Shown here one piece after another: positions 1 to 6,245 of a stretch of DNA of 7,436 nucleotides. Location: positions 1 through 7,436 of the forward strand of contig CAZMCT010000151.1 in assembly GCA_964564785.1 (NCBI GenBank), written 5' to 3'. The position numbers and the translations under genes were made by a program. Every line of letters starts with the position of its first letter. Within the stretch, counting starts at the first letter, position 1. This DNA comes from CAZMCT01 sp964564785. GTDB lineage: Bacteria > Planctomycetota > Phycisphaerae > UBA1845 > Fen-1342. Under the pieces are notes generated by a model that saw only the letters and a list, made by a program, of their open reading frames with translations, searched no databases and was not told the DNA's origin.

Positions 1-192
1 GCGCCAGGCCTGGCGCAACCGCCGCGCGATCAGCCCGCGGTCCCCGCGGTCGAGCCGCGGCCGCCGCGAGGCGTGGAAGTTCACCCACAGCACGTGGTTG
101 TGCTGCGCGAGGTGGCGCATCACGTGGTGCTTGCTGGTGGGATGGTCGAACCAGCTACTGGCGATGCACACGATGTTGCGGTCGGTGATCAT
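1..192 (-). CDS. Probable glycosyltransferase, N-terminal part only (runs off left edge)
   Basis: Only the first 64 codons are present; the gene continues beyond base 1. The ATG at 192-190 overlaps the TGA of the preceding gene in an ATGA arrangement, which supports both the start and translational coupling. A GGAGGG lies about 12 nt upstream. The visible protein starts with a short beta strand (NIVCIASSWFD), followed by HPTSKHHVMRHLA and a second strand (HVLWVNFHASRR). That is the pattern of the first Rossmann beta-alpha-beta unit of a GT-B glycosyltransferase, where the HPTSKHH segment would sit at the loop after the first strand. Position directly after another glycosyltransferase in an exopolysaccharide operon supports a sugar-transfer role. 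No donor-binding or catalytic region is in view, so the substrate cannot be stated. The family call is an inference from style and context. Confidence 0.6.
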   Translation of the reverse strand, partial: MITDRNIVCIASSWFDHPTSKHHVMRHLAQHNHVLWVNFHASRRPRLDRGDRGLIARRLRQAWR

Positions 193-1445
193 TCCGGCAG
201 CGCGCCCTCCGCCTCGTCGCGGGCCACCGCACCCACCGCCGCGGCCGGCAGCGTCCGGTCGCGCGCCATGACGCCGGCCAGCCACGCTTCCAGCCGCTTG
301 ACCTGCTGCGGGGCGTGGTAGTTCTGCCAGGCGGTCGCGCGGGCCCGGGCGGCCAGGGCGCGGGCCTGCGCGTCGTCGCGGAGCAGTCGCACCACACTCG
401 CCGCGAACGTCTCGGGCGAAGCCGCGATGAGGAACGGCGGCGGGTCGCTGTACACGAGCCCCGCCGCGGTGTCGGGCGTGACGACCGCGGGTCGAGCGGC
501 GGCCATGGCGACCACGACCTTCGATTGCAGGCCCAGGTCGCCGTCGACGGGGTTGATGAACACCCGCAGGGTGGCCAGCACGGGCTTGATGTCGGGCACG
601 TAGCCGGTCACCGTCACCCCCGGGCAGTTCTCCCACGATCGGACGTCACGCGTCGGCCGGCTGCCCACGATCAGCCAGCGGACCTGGGGCACCTGGGCCA
701 GCACCCGCGGCCAGACGTGGCTGCCGAACCAGTGCACGGCCCGAACGTTCGGCGGATAGAACATCGAGCCGAGCAGCCCGACCAGGGGCTCGGGCGCCGG
801 GTCGACGGGCAGGTCGGCGAATTCGGAGACGTCGATCGCGGTCGGCAGCACGGCCGCCGTCGCGTCGGGCACGCCGTGGCGCAGCTTGCGCCGTTCGCGC
901 TCGTTGACGACCAGGCACAAGTGGTGGCCGCGGCAGCCCTGGGCCTCGAGGGTGCGGACGCGGCGGGCCTCGTGGCGGTAGAGCCACGAGAGCGGCGGCC
1001 AGCTCCGCCGGGCGTAGCGGTCCCACTTCGCGCTGTCCACGTCGCACAGGTCGAGCACCCGGCGGCGAGCCGGCACCAGCCCGCTCAGCCGGGCCAGGCC
1101 CGACGAGTAGGTGAGCAGCGCGTCGAACGTGCCGGTCGTCGCCCAGGCCCGCAGGCACTCGGTCAGGCGCGGGTCCGAGAAGTAGCCCTCCGTGACGCTC
1201 CCGCCGGAGAGCAGCCGCAGCGCGCCACGCCGCAGCGCCTGGCCGGGCGAGCGCGGGAAGACCTCGAGCTGCCGGCACAGCGACCGCACGCGCTCGAGAT
1301 GGTCGGGGGGTGGCTCACCGTCGGTCAGGCTCGCCAGCCAGACTTCGTGCCGTGGCGCCAGCCCGCGAAGGATGTGCCAGGAGCGCAGCGTGTCGCCCCG
1401 GTCGGGCGGGTACGGCAGCCGTGGAGTGAGCATCAGCAGGCGCAT
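189..1445 (-). CDS. Family 4-like glycosyltransferase, PEP-CTERM/XrtA-associated type (TIGR03087-like)
   Basis: This is a 418-residue cytoplasmic GT-B glycosyltransferase, expected to add a sugar to the growing lipid-linked glycan of the locus. The N-terminal donor/acceptor cleft motif PYPPDRGDTLRSWHIL is at residues 11-26. TEGYFSDPRL follows near 85-94, and a family-like LDLCDVDSAKWDRYA at 131-145. The second Rossmann domain begins at LLGSMFYPPN (224-233), with LIVGSRPT (258-265) and VTVTGYVPDIKP (277-288). These features and the length (about 400 is usual) fit the sugar transferase subfamily found beside exosortase genes. One oddity is that the usual K-V-L-E-A-M-A block reads KVVVAMA at 309-315, so the second Glu of the EX7E-type motif is Val312. 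The ATG at 1445 lies 6 nt after the FemAB stop, with GGGA about 9 nt upstream. The stop overlaps the next gene. The subfamily is recalled from motifs and was not searched. Confidence 0.88.
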   Translation of the reverse strand: MRLLMLTPRLPYPPDRGDTLRSWHILRGLAPRHEVWLASLTDGEPPPDHLERVRSLCRQLEVFPRSPGQALRRGALRLLSGGSVTEGYFSDPRLTECLRAWATTGTFDALLTYSSGLARLSGLVPARRRVLDLCDVDSAKWDRYARRSWPPLSWLYRHEARRVRTLEAQGCRGHHLCLVVNERERRKLRHGVPDATAAVLPTAIDVSEFADLPVDPAPEPLVGLLGSMFYPPNVRAVHWFGSHVWPRVLAQVPQVRWLIVGSRPTRDVRSWENCPGVTVTGYVPDIKPVLATLRVFINPVDGDLGLQSKVVVAMAAARPAVVTPDTAAGLVYSDPPPFLIAASPETFAASVVRLLRDDAQARALAARARATAWQNYHAPQQVKRLEAWLAGVMARDRTLPAAAVGAVARDEAEGALPE

Positions 1446-1451
1446 CGGACG

Positions 1452-2567
1452 TCATCCCGGCAACGAGCGCGACAACCAGGCCCCCAGGGCACGCGTCAGC
1501 GGCAGCGGCAGCCGCTGCCACACCCGCCGTGCCAGAGCGTAGCGCGGGTTCGACGGCCGCAGGTCCGGCGCCACCCGGCCTGGCGGCACGTAACGCTGGT
1601 AGCCCAGCGGCTGCGGCTCAAACCCCTGGTTCTTCTTGAACCCCACCGCGCCGGCGTTGTCGGCCCGGCTGCGCCCATAGTCGAACCAGCGCAGGCCGCG
1701 CTCCACCGCCCGCTCCATCACCGACCCGTACAGGAGGTTGGAAACGCCGTCGCAGCGGTAGCGCTCGTCCACGCCGAGCACGTACGGCATGAGGGTGTCG
1801 CCGAATGTCAGGCTGACCGTTCCGGCCAGCGGGCGCTTGCCCTGCCAGGCGACGCTCACCCAGAATTGTTCACCGAAGCGCGCGCGGAGCGCCACGAAAA
1901 AGCGGTACGGGTAGTTGATCGACGCGATCCGCCGCATGCTGCGGCTGTACAGCTCCCACACCACGGCGAGCTGGTCCGGGTCGTGCTCGATCGTGACGCC
2001 GTCGCGGTCGCGGGCGTGACGCGCCGCAGCCCGGGCCCGCTTCGGCAGCGACGCCGGCACGTCGCTGACCCGCTCGGGCAGCGCCCGCCGGAATCCCAGG
2101 TAGCCCGGCACCGGCTCGAAGCCCGCGACATCCGCTTCGGCCGAGCGCAGCTCGAGTACGCCGGCCCCCCGCTGCTCCGCCTGCCGTGCGGCGGCGCGGC
2201 CCAGGGCCTCGGCCGTACCGGGATCGTCGGCCACGACCCCGCCGTACGTCCCGTACGGCACGCTGATGTGCATACGTCCGCCCAACAGGCTGTCGACCTC
2301 CATGATCGGCAGCACGCCGGCCGGCTGCGACCCGCGCAGCGCCAGCAGGTGCAGCGGCCGATGACGGAAAACGGCCGCCACCACCTCGCACCAATCGGGG
2401 GTGTGGAACACGGATGCGTGGCGGGCCTTGGCAACCAGCGCGCCCCAGGCACGGCGGGCGTCGTCGTCGGCCACGGGCACGACGCGGAGCGGGGCCGGTC
2501 GCGGCGGCGGTGCCGCCGTCGCGGGCGGACCGCTAGCGGTAGTAGTAGGAAGAGTAGTAGCGTGCAT
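1452..2567 (-). CDS. FemAB-like acyl/aminoacyl transferase fold protein, PEP-CTERM/XrtA-associated (TIGR03019-like)
   Basis: This 371-residue protein has the double GNAT-like fold of FemAB proteins, which transfer aminoacyl or acyl groups. In exosortase loci its substrate is unknown; modification of the exported glycan is an inference. Residues 1-28 are a Thr/Pro/Ala-rich, probably disordered lead-in. The first domain shows SVFHTPDW (52-59), LPIMEVDSLLGGR (86-98) and SVPYGTYGGV (102-111). The basic stretch LPKRARAAARHARD (174-187) resembles the LPKK/RK segment of the subfamily. The second domain ends in FDYGRS (295-300) and GFKKNQGFEPQPLGY (309-323), a strong FemAB signature. There is no signal peptide, so it is cytoplasmic. 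The ATG at 2567 lies inside the kinase gene, overlapping it by 35 nt, and has only a weak GGGG upstream. GTG codons at 2480 and 2474 would give a non-overlapping, shorter protein starting just before the conserved part, so the N-terminus is uncertain. Confidence 0.87.
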   Translation of the reverse strand: MHATTLPTTTASGPPATAAPPPRPAPLRVVPVADDDARRAWGALVAKARHASVFHTPDWCEVVAAVFRHRPLHLLALRGSQPAGVLPIMEVDSLLGGRMHISVPYGTYGGVVADDPGTAEALGRAAARQAEQRGAGVLELRSAEADVAGFEPVPGYLGFRRALPERVSDVPASLPKRARAAARHARDRDGVTIEHDPDQLAVVWELYSRSMRRIASINYPYRFFVALRARFGEQFWVSVAWQGKRPLAGTVSLTFGDTLMPYVLGVDERYRCDGVSNLLYGSVMERAVERGLRWFDYGRSRADNAGAVGFKKNQGFEPQPLGYQRYVPPGRVAPDLRPSNPRYALARRVWQRLPLPLTRALGAWLSRSLPG

Positions 2568-3453
2568 AGTAGCCGGCCCCGCGCTCGCGGAAGCGCGACA
2601 GGATCGTTCCGAGAACCTTGACGTTGTTGGCCTGGAGCGTCCGGACGGCTTGCTGCGCGGTCGGCTCGGGCGTCCGCCGCATCTGAATGACCATCAGCGC
2701 CCCGTCGCAGTGCGGCGCCAGAAGGCACACGTCCGAAACCGTGGTGACCGGGGGCGTGTCGAGGAACGCGTAGTCGAAGTGGTCGCGAATCTGATTCAGC
2801 ACCAGCGGCAGGTTCGAGCTGCCCAGCAGCTCGGCGTACGCGTTGTCCCGCACCGTGCCGGCCGTGAGCAGCCGCAGGTTCGGCAGCGGCGTCGGTTGCA
2901 GCGCCTGGTCCAGCGTCACCTCGCCCCGCAGCACCTCGGAGAAACCGGGTCCCTCCGCGACGCCCAGCATGCGCGCCAGCGACATGCGCCGAAAGTCCGC
3001 GTCCACCACCGCGATCCGGTGCTCGCCGCCCTCCGCCATGATCAGCGCCAGATTCAACGCTGAGACGCTCTTGCCTTCTTCCGGGATCGCGCTGGTGATC
3101 ACGATGGCCTGCGCCGCGTGGGCCGTGTTCATCGTCAGCAACCGCGCGCGGATCGAGCGAAACTGCTCGCAGATCGACGAGTAACGGTCGTGGAACGCGA
3201 TCACCGCCGGGTCCACCCGCCGCGGCTCCCACTCGCAGGTGCGGCTGTCCACGAACGGCGACCGTGCGCACCCCGGCCCGTTCCCCCCTCCGCCGGCCTC
3301 ACCCGGCCCCGGCTCGCCCAAACCCTCGGCGAAGAAGCCGCCCGGACCGGCCGCGCCGGACTCGCCGGCCGGCGCGCCAACCCCCGGCGCATCCGCTTCC
3401 GGCTCGGCCTGCGCCGCTTGCAGCTTTTCCATCACCTTGGTCATCGACCCCAT
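2533..3453 (-). CDS. BY-kinase-type ATPase (CpsD/CapB/Wzc C-domain-like), exopolysaccharide regulation
   Basis: This 306-residue cytoplasmic P-loop ATPase belongs to the bacterial tyrosine kinase family, which works with a Wzz partner to control polysaccharide chain length and export. Residues 18-62 are a Gly/Pro/Ala-rich linker. EQFRSIRARL (96-105) matches the ExxRxxR oligomerisation helix. Walker A is SAIPEEGKS (121-129), Walker A' is IAVVDADFRR (147-156), and Walker B is within FDYAFLDTPPV. The C-terminus (295-305) carries seven tyrosines in YY-YY-YYY blocks, the expected autophosphorylation cluster. Kinase and Wzz parts are separate genes, as in the CpsC/CpsD layout. The ATG at 3453 is chosen because GAGGG sits 6 nt upstream. 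An in-frame ATG at 3444 would instead give an ATGA overlap with the Wzz stop. The reading frame stays open upstream to about 3927, but that part is out-of-frame Wzz sequence. The protein resembles the PEP-CTERM locus tyrosine kinase subfamily (TIGR03018); this is an inference without a search. Confidence 0.9.
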   Translation of the reverse strand: MGSMTKVMEKLQAAQAEPEADAPGVGAPAGESGAAGPGGFFAEGLGEPGPGEAGGGGNGPGCARSPFVDSRTCEWEPRRVDPAVIAFHDRYSSICEQFRSIRARLLTMNTAHAAQAIVITSAIPEEGKSVSALNLALIMAEGGEHRIAVVDADFRRMSLARMLGVAEGPGFSEVLRGEVTLDQALQPTPLPNLRLLTAGTVRDNAYAELLGSSNLPLVLNQIRDHFDYAFLDTPPVTTVSDVCLLAPHCDGALMVIQMRRTPEPTAQQAVRTLQANNVKVLGTILSRFRERGAGYYARYYSSYYYR

Positions 3454-5198
3454 GCCGCACCCTCGCTCGACGGCTCCCCCAGCCGCAGGACGCTTGCGAC
3501 GCCCACGCGGTCCAGCACCTTGTGGTACAGGTCCGGCCGCGTCAGGCTCACATAGGCCAGTCCAGCGGTGCTCAGCAGCATGCCCACCAGCAGCACCAGC
3601 GCCGGCGCCCAAGCCACCCGGGACAGCACCACCCGCCGCCGCTCCCGGGGTGTCGGAATCACCCCTACGCATTCCAGCACCGGTACGCCCAGCGCCCGCG
3701 TAACCTGCCCGATCGAGCGGAACGACCGGTCGAGCAGCTCGGCCAGCGCCACCAGCAGCGCCCCCGCGGCCAGCCCCAAGCCCGTGCAGACCAGGAAGAT
3801 CGAGTGAATCCGCGGCCGCGTCGGACGCGAGACGTCCTTGGGCTCCTCGATGAGCGCGAACTGCGTGCCGCGCTGGCCGCTCTCGGCTGCGAGCACGCGG
3901 TCGAGCTGCGTGAGATGCGTCTGCCACACCGCCAGCTCGTTGGTGTGCTCCCCTTGCTTCTCGCGCAGCTCGCGCAGTCCGCCGGCGTCGTTGAGCAACT
4001 GGTCGTAGAGCGTCGCAAACCGCGTGACGCGGCCCTCGATGTCCGCGAACTGCCGCTCGGCGATCGCGAGTTGCCGTCGCAGCGAGTCGAGTTCGAGCTC
4101 GACGCGCACTTCTTCGAGGCTGCGGCTGCGCCCGGACGCGACCGGCGTTTCCGGCGTCTTGCCGTCCGCGGCATCGGGGGCGCTTTCCTCGGCGGCGGCA
4201 AGCATTGTCGCCCGCAGGTCCTCGAGCGCCTCGAGCCGGCTACGGAGCCGCTTGACCTCGGGGTGGGCCAGCGTCATACCCTTGCCGGTGACCAGCTCGA
4301 CCAGCTCGCTGCGAACCTGGTCGATGCCTTTCTCGAGGGCGGGATCGATCCGCTGAGGCGGGGTCGGCAGCAGGGCCGGCGACACCGCCGTACCCGCGGC
4401 CAAGGCCGCCCCGGCCGTCACCAGGAACTGCTCGCGAGCCGCGATCTGGGCTTCGAGCTCGGCCTTGCGTTGCCACGCCGTGTCGCGCTGCATGCGGAGG
4501 GCCTCGAGCCGGCTGCCGACCCCGGCGATGTCGGTCGGGTCGACGCCCGGGAAATCCTCGAAGCCGGTGCGGAGCGACTCGTCCGTGCGGGCCAGCTCCT
4601 TCTGGAGCCGCTCGATCTCCCGCAGGAAGAACTCGCGCGTGCCGCTGAGGATTTCGCGGATCCGATCGCGGGTCTGCTCGATGTATGAATCACGCAGCGC
4701 CACCACGAAGGCCCGGGCCACGGCCGGGTTGTTCGAGGTGCAGTCCAGCGCGATCGTGTCGAGGCTGGGCGAGCTATGCAGCAGCCGCACCCGCGGCTCG
4801 AGCTGATAGCGGGCCAGCAGCCCGTCCAGCGCCGCCCGCTCCGCGTCGCTCAGGGCCCCCTCGCCCGTGAACCGCTCGGCCGGCAACAGCCCGGCCCGCA
4901 CCGCCGACCGGGCCTGGGCCCGCGAGCCGATCATGTCGAGCGTCAGCGTGGACCGCAGGTGGTCGAAGCTGTACGGCGAGTTGTTCTGAATCAGGTTCTG
5001 TAGCACGACGTCGTCGCGCCGCTCGAAGATCGTCGCGGCCGTGTACTCGCGCGGGAGGTACTGGCTGCCCCAGAAGGCCGCCGCTCCGACCACCGTGAAG
5101 CCCACCAGCGCCAGCCGCCAGCGGTGGCGGAGGATGCGCACGCCCTCGTTGAGCGTGTTGCGCAGATCCTCAAAGGCCTGTCCCTGCGCGTTGGCCAT
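3441..5198 (-). CDS. Wzz/GumC-type polysaccharide chain-length determinant (polysaccharide co-polymerase), PEP-CTERM locus type
   Basis: This 585-residue inner-membrane protein has a large periplasmic coiled-coil region and sets polymer length together with its kinase. A cytoplasmic N-terminus containing LRHRWRLALVG leads into TM1 (about 29-46). The beta-rich segment YTAATIFERRDD follows. Coiled-coil stretches lie near 175-260 and 285-335, then again near 360-440, with a charged low-complexity break (337-360) between. The proline-containing SRPTRPRIHS (457-466) before TM2 (about 466-488) is typical of Wzz proteins. Unusually, LLDRSFRSIGQVTRALGVPVLECVGVIP (488-515), which resembles the linker preceding BY-kinase domains, is followed by a third hydrophobic segment (about 531-551) and a short tail. 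The ATG at 5198 has GAGG 5 nt upstream and lies 14 nt after the export gene stop. It resembles TIGR03007 but is longer than the roughly 500 residues I recall for that family. Confidence 0.9.
   Translation of the reverse strand: MANAQGQAFEDLRNTLNEGVRILRHRWRLALVGFTVVGAAAFWGSQYLPREYTAATIFERRDDVVLQNLIQNNSPYSFDHLRSTLTLDMIGSRAQARSAVRAGLLPAERFTGEGALSDAERAALDGLLARYQLEPRVRLLHSSPSLDTIALDCTSNNPAVARAFVVALRDSYIEQTRDRIREILSGTREFFLREIERLQKELARTDESLRTGFEDFPGVDPTDIAGVGSRLEALRMQRDTAWQRKAELEAQIAAREQFLVTAGAALAAGTAVSPALLPTPPQRIDPALEKGIDQVRSELVELVTGKGMTLAHPEVKRLRSRLEALEDLRATMLAAAEESAPDAADGKTPETPVASGRSRSLEEVRVELELDSLRRQLAIAERQFADIEGRVTRFATLYDQLLNDAGGLRELREKQGEHTNELAVWQTHLTQLDRVLAAESGQRGTQFALIEEPKDVSRPTRPRIHSIFLVCTGLGLAAGALLVALAELLDRSFRSIGQVTRALGVPVLECVGVIPTPRERRRVVLSRVAWAPALVLLVGMLLSTAGLAYVSLTRPDLYHKVLDRVGVASVLRLGEPSSEGAAWGR
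3460..3464 (-). promoter_or_regulatory. Ribosome binding site deciding the kinase start
   Basis: On the minus strand GAGGG lies 6 nt before the ATG at 3453, inside the last codons of the Wzz gene. It favours this start over the ATG at 3444, which would have a spacing of 15 nt. Confidence 0.6.
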
Positions 5199-5212
5199 CG
5201 GGGCCTCGTGCT

Positions 5213-6034
5213 TCAGCGCCGCCAGCGCGGCCGGTCATCGTCTTCGTCGTAGTCCACGTCCACGCCCTCACGATACGTGCGCGTTGCTCCGATCACGCCG
5301 GCCGGGGCGGTGTACGCATTGAGCACCGGCGAGACCGGGTACATCAGCTCACGGACACGGTGGCCCACCCACGCCAACGGCGTCGGCGGCACCTCGATCA
5401 CGTCCCCCGCTTCGAGCAGCACGTCCTGAGACGCGTCGCCCGTCGCCAGGATGTGGTCCAGGTCCACGATCATCGTCCGGGCCGCGCCCGCCTTCGCCGC
5501 CGGGCGCGTCACCCGCACCTGGGCCCGCCACGCCAGGTAGGTCGGCTGGGCTTCGGCCAGGGCCCGCAGCAGCGTGTCACGACCGGTGAACAGCCGGGGC
5601 CCCGGGTTGGCCACCTCACCGAACACATAAAAGAACTGGCTCCGGTGCGCCGTGACCTCGACCACGACCTCGGGCTCGACGTAATAGCGCGTGAGTTGCG
5701 CCTTCAGCTTGGCCGCGATCTCCTCGGTCGTCAGCCCGGCGACATCAACATCGCCCAGCAGCCGCAGCGCCACCTTGCCGTCCGGCCCGACCGCCTCCGA
5801 CATGCCGTCGATCTCGGGCACGTTGGGAGAGTGAAACGTGAGTTCGTCCGGCGGCTTCACGACGTATTGGCCGGTGGCGACTTCCGCTTCGTGCGCACGG
5901 AGAAACTCGACCATTTGTCCGTGCTTGTTCGCGCAACCCGGCAGCGCCAGCACGAGCGGCAGAAACCCCAGCCACAATCCCCGGAGCGCACCCGCGCGGG
6001 TGGTCCGCGGAATTCTGCGGCCCTGCTCAGACAT
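5213..6034 (-). CDS. Outer-membrane polysaccharide export lipoprotein (Wza/Poly_export family with SLBB domain)
   Basis: This 273-residue secreted lipoprotein is expected to form the periplasmic/outer-membrane exit for the polymer. A signal peptide with basic start (GRRIPRTTR), hydrophobic core (LRGLWLGFLPLVLALPGC) and lipobox LPGC places the acylated cysteine at residue 34. The Poly_export domain runs about 57-130 (YVVKPPDELTF, then GPDGKVALRLLGDVDVAGLTTEEI). An SLBB domain covers about 133-217 (FFYVFGEVANPGPRLFTG, then LLEAGDVIEVPP). The usual PGD of the first motif reads PPD (61-63). The end is acidic then basic (DVDYDEDDDRPRWRR). The ATG at 6034 is preferred because AAGGGA lies 6 nt before it; a GTG at 6055 would add seven residues and bury that site. 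It is the first gene of the leftward operon. It resembles the PEP-CTERM export subfamily (TIGR03027-like), by inference. Confidence 0.92.
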   Translation of the reverse strand: MSEQGRRIPRTTRAGALRGLWLGFLPLVLALPGCANKHGQMVEFLRAHEAEVATGQYVVKPPDELTFHSPNVPEIDGMSEAVGPDGKVALRLLGDVDVAGLTTEEIAAKLKAQLTRYYVEPEVVVEVTAHRSQFFYVFGEVANPGPRLFTGRDTLLRALAEAQPTYLAWRAQVRVTRPAAKAGAARTMIVDLDHILATGDASQDVLLEAGDVIEVPPTPLAWVGHRVRELMYPVSPVLNAYTAPAGVIGATRTYREGVDVDYDEDDDRPRWRR

Positions 6035-6040
6035 CGAACT

Positions 6041-6046
6041 TCCCTT
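6041..6046 (-). promoter_or_regulatory. Ribosome binding site deciding the export lipoprotein start
   Basis: AAGGGA on the minus strand sits 6 nt upstream of the ATG at 6034. This is a good Shine-Dalgarno match and spacing, and it argues against the in-frame GTG at 6055. Confidence 0.65.
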
Positions 6047-6061
6047 GGCTTCCACGAGCCG

Positions 6062-6124
6062 TTCGGTCGATCCGCCGTCCGTGGCCCACGCGGCCTCTCT
6101 TCCCTCCGCCAGTTATCGACCGAA
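6062..6124. repeat. Perfect 10-bp inverted repeat, 43-bp spacer (candidate operator pair)
   Basis: TTCGGTCGAT at 6062-6071 is the exact reverse complement of ATCGACCGAA at 6115-6124. Arm centres are 53 bp apart, close to five helical turns, so two bound proteins would face the same side of the DNA. The arms do not extend further. A chance match of this length within about 200 bp is unlikely but not negligible (roughly a few percent). The right arm overlaps a possible leftward -10 element. No function is proven. Confidence 0.4.
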
Positions 6125-6141
6125 ACCCCGCGGGCATGAAA
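6112..6141 (-). promoter_or_regulatory. Weak sigma-70-like promoter candidate for the leftward operon
   Basis: On the minus strand TTTCAT (6141-6136) and GATAAC (6117-6112) are separated by 18 nt. Each hexamer is only a partial match to the consensus. The site lies about 78 nt upstream of the export lipoprotein ATG, and the -10 overlaps the right arm of the inverted repeat. This would let a repeat-binding protein block transcription. Support is weak. Confidence 0.22.
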
Positions 6142-6147
6142 TTCGCT
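6132..6147 (+). promoter_or_regulatory. Possible sigma-54 (-24/-12) promoter for the AAA ATPase gene
   Basis: GGGCATGAAATTCGCT aligns with the consensus TGGCACG-N4-TTGCW. The key GG (6133-6134) and GC (6145-6146) are present with the required 10-nt spacing, and three other consensus positions differ. Transcription would start near 6158, leaving a leader of about 88 nt to the ATG at 6246. Exosortase loci often carry sigma-54-dependent regulators of the PrsK/PrsR type, which makes this plausible. A chance match is still possible in a GC-rich sequence. Confidence 0.35.
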
Positions 6148-6245
6148 ATCGGAATCGACGCCCGCCGCCCCTTCTTACCCATTTCAGCCCCTCGCGCAGC
6201 ATGCCGATAAACGGAGCAGACCCGCGTCGGGAGCGCCGTGCCCGC

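Larger units (their letters stand above)
6035..6245. promoter_or_regulatory. Divergent intergenic control region
   Basis: This is the only substantial non-coding stretch in the window. It separates the leftward polysaccharide operon from the rightward ATPase gene, so promoters for both should lie here. It is locally richer in A+T around 6112-6150 than its surroundings. It contains a perfect inverted repeat (6062-6071 with 6115-6124), a possible sigma-54 promoter pointing right (6132-6147) and a weak sigma-70-like pair pointing left (6112-6141). If the ATPase starts at 6201 instead of 6246, the region is 45 bp shorter. Confidence 0.7.

Noticed and set aside
2501..2518. GC-rich hairpin (CGGCGG/CCGCCG) resembling a terminator stem
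   Set aside because: It encodes the Pro/Ala run of the FemAB N-terminus, has almost no loop and no T-tract, and lies within the operon.
2534..2570. GTAGTAGTAGG-type trinucleotide repeat
   Set aside because: It is explained by consecutive Tyr codons of the kinase tail and is not an independent repeat element.
315..2621. Very long rightward open frame of 768 codons
   Set aside because: It runs antisense through two clearly recognisable genes (glycosyltransferase and FemAB). Its product is Arg/His/Gln/Pro-rich without any domain, the expected artefact of high GC content.
1856..3271. Leftward open frame of 471 codons spanning the kinase and FemAB genes
   Set aside because: It is out of frame with both real genes, with low-complexity Arg/Ala/Gly composition and no motifs.
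3454..3927. N-terminal extension of the kinase frame to an upstream ATG at 3927
   Set aside because: This stretch is the out-of-frame Wzz gene, and a good ribosome site places the kinase start at 3453.
3264..4688. Rightward open frame of 474 codons opposite the Wzz gene
   Set aside because: It is a shadow of the coiled-coil coding region on the other strand; no recognisable fold.
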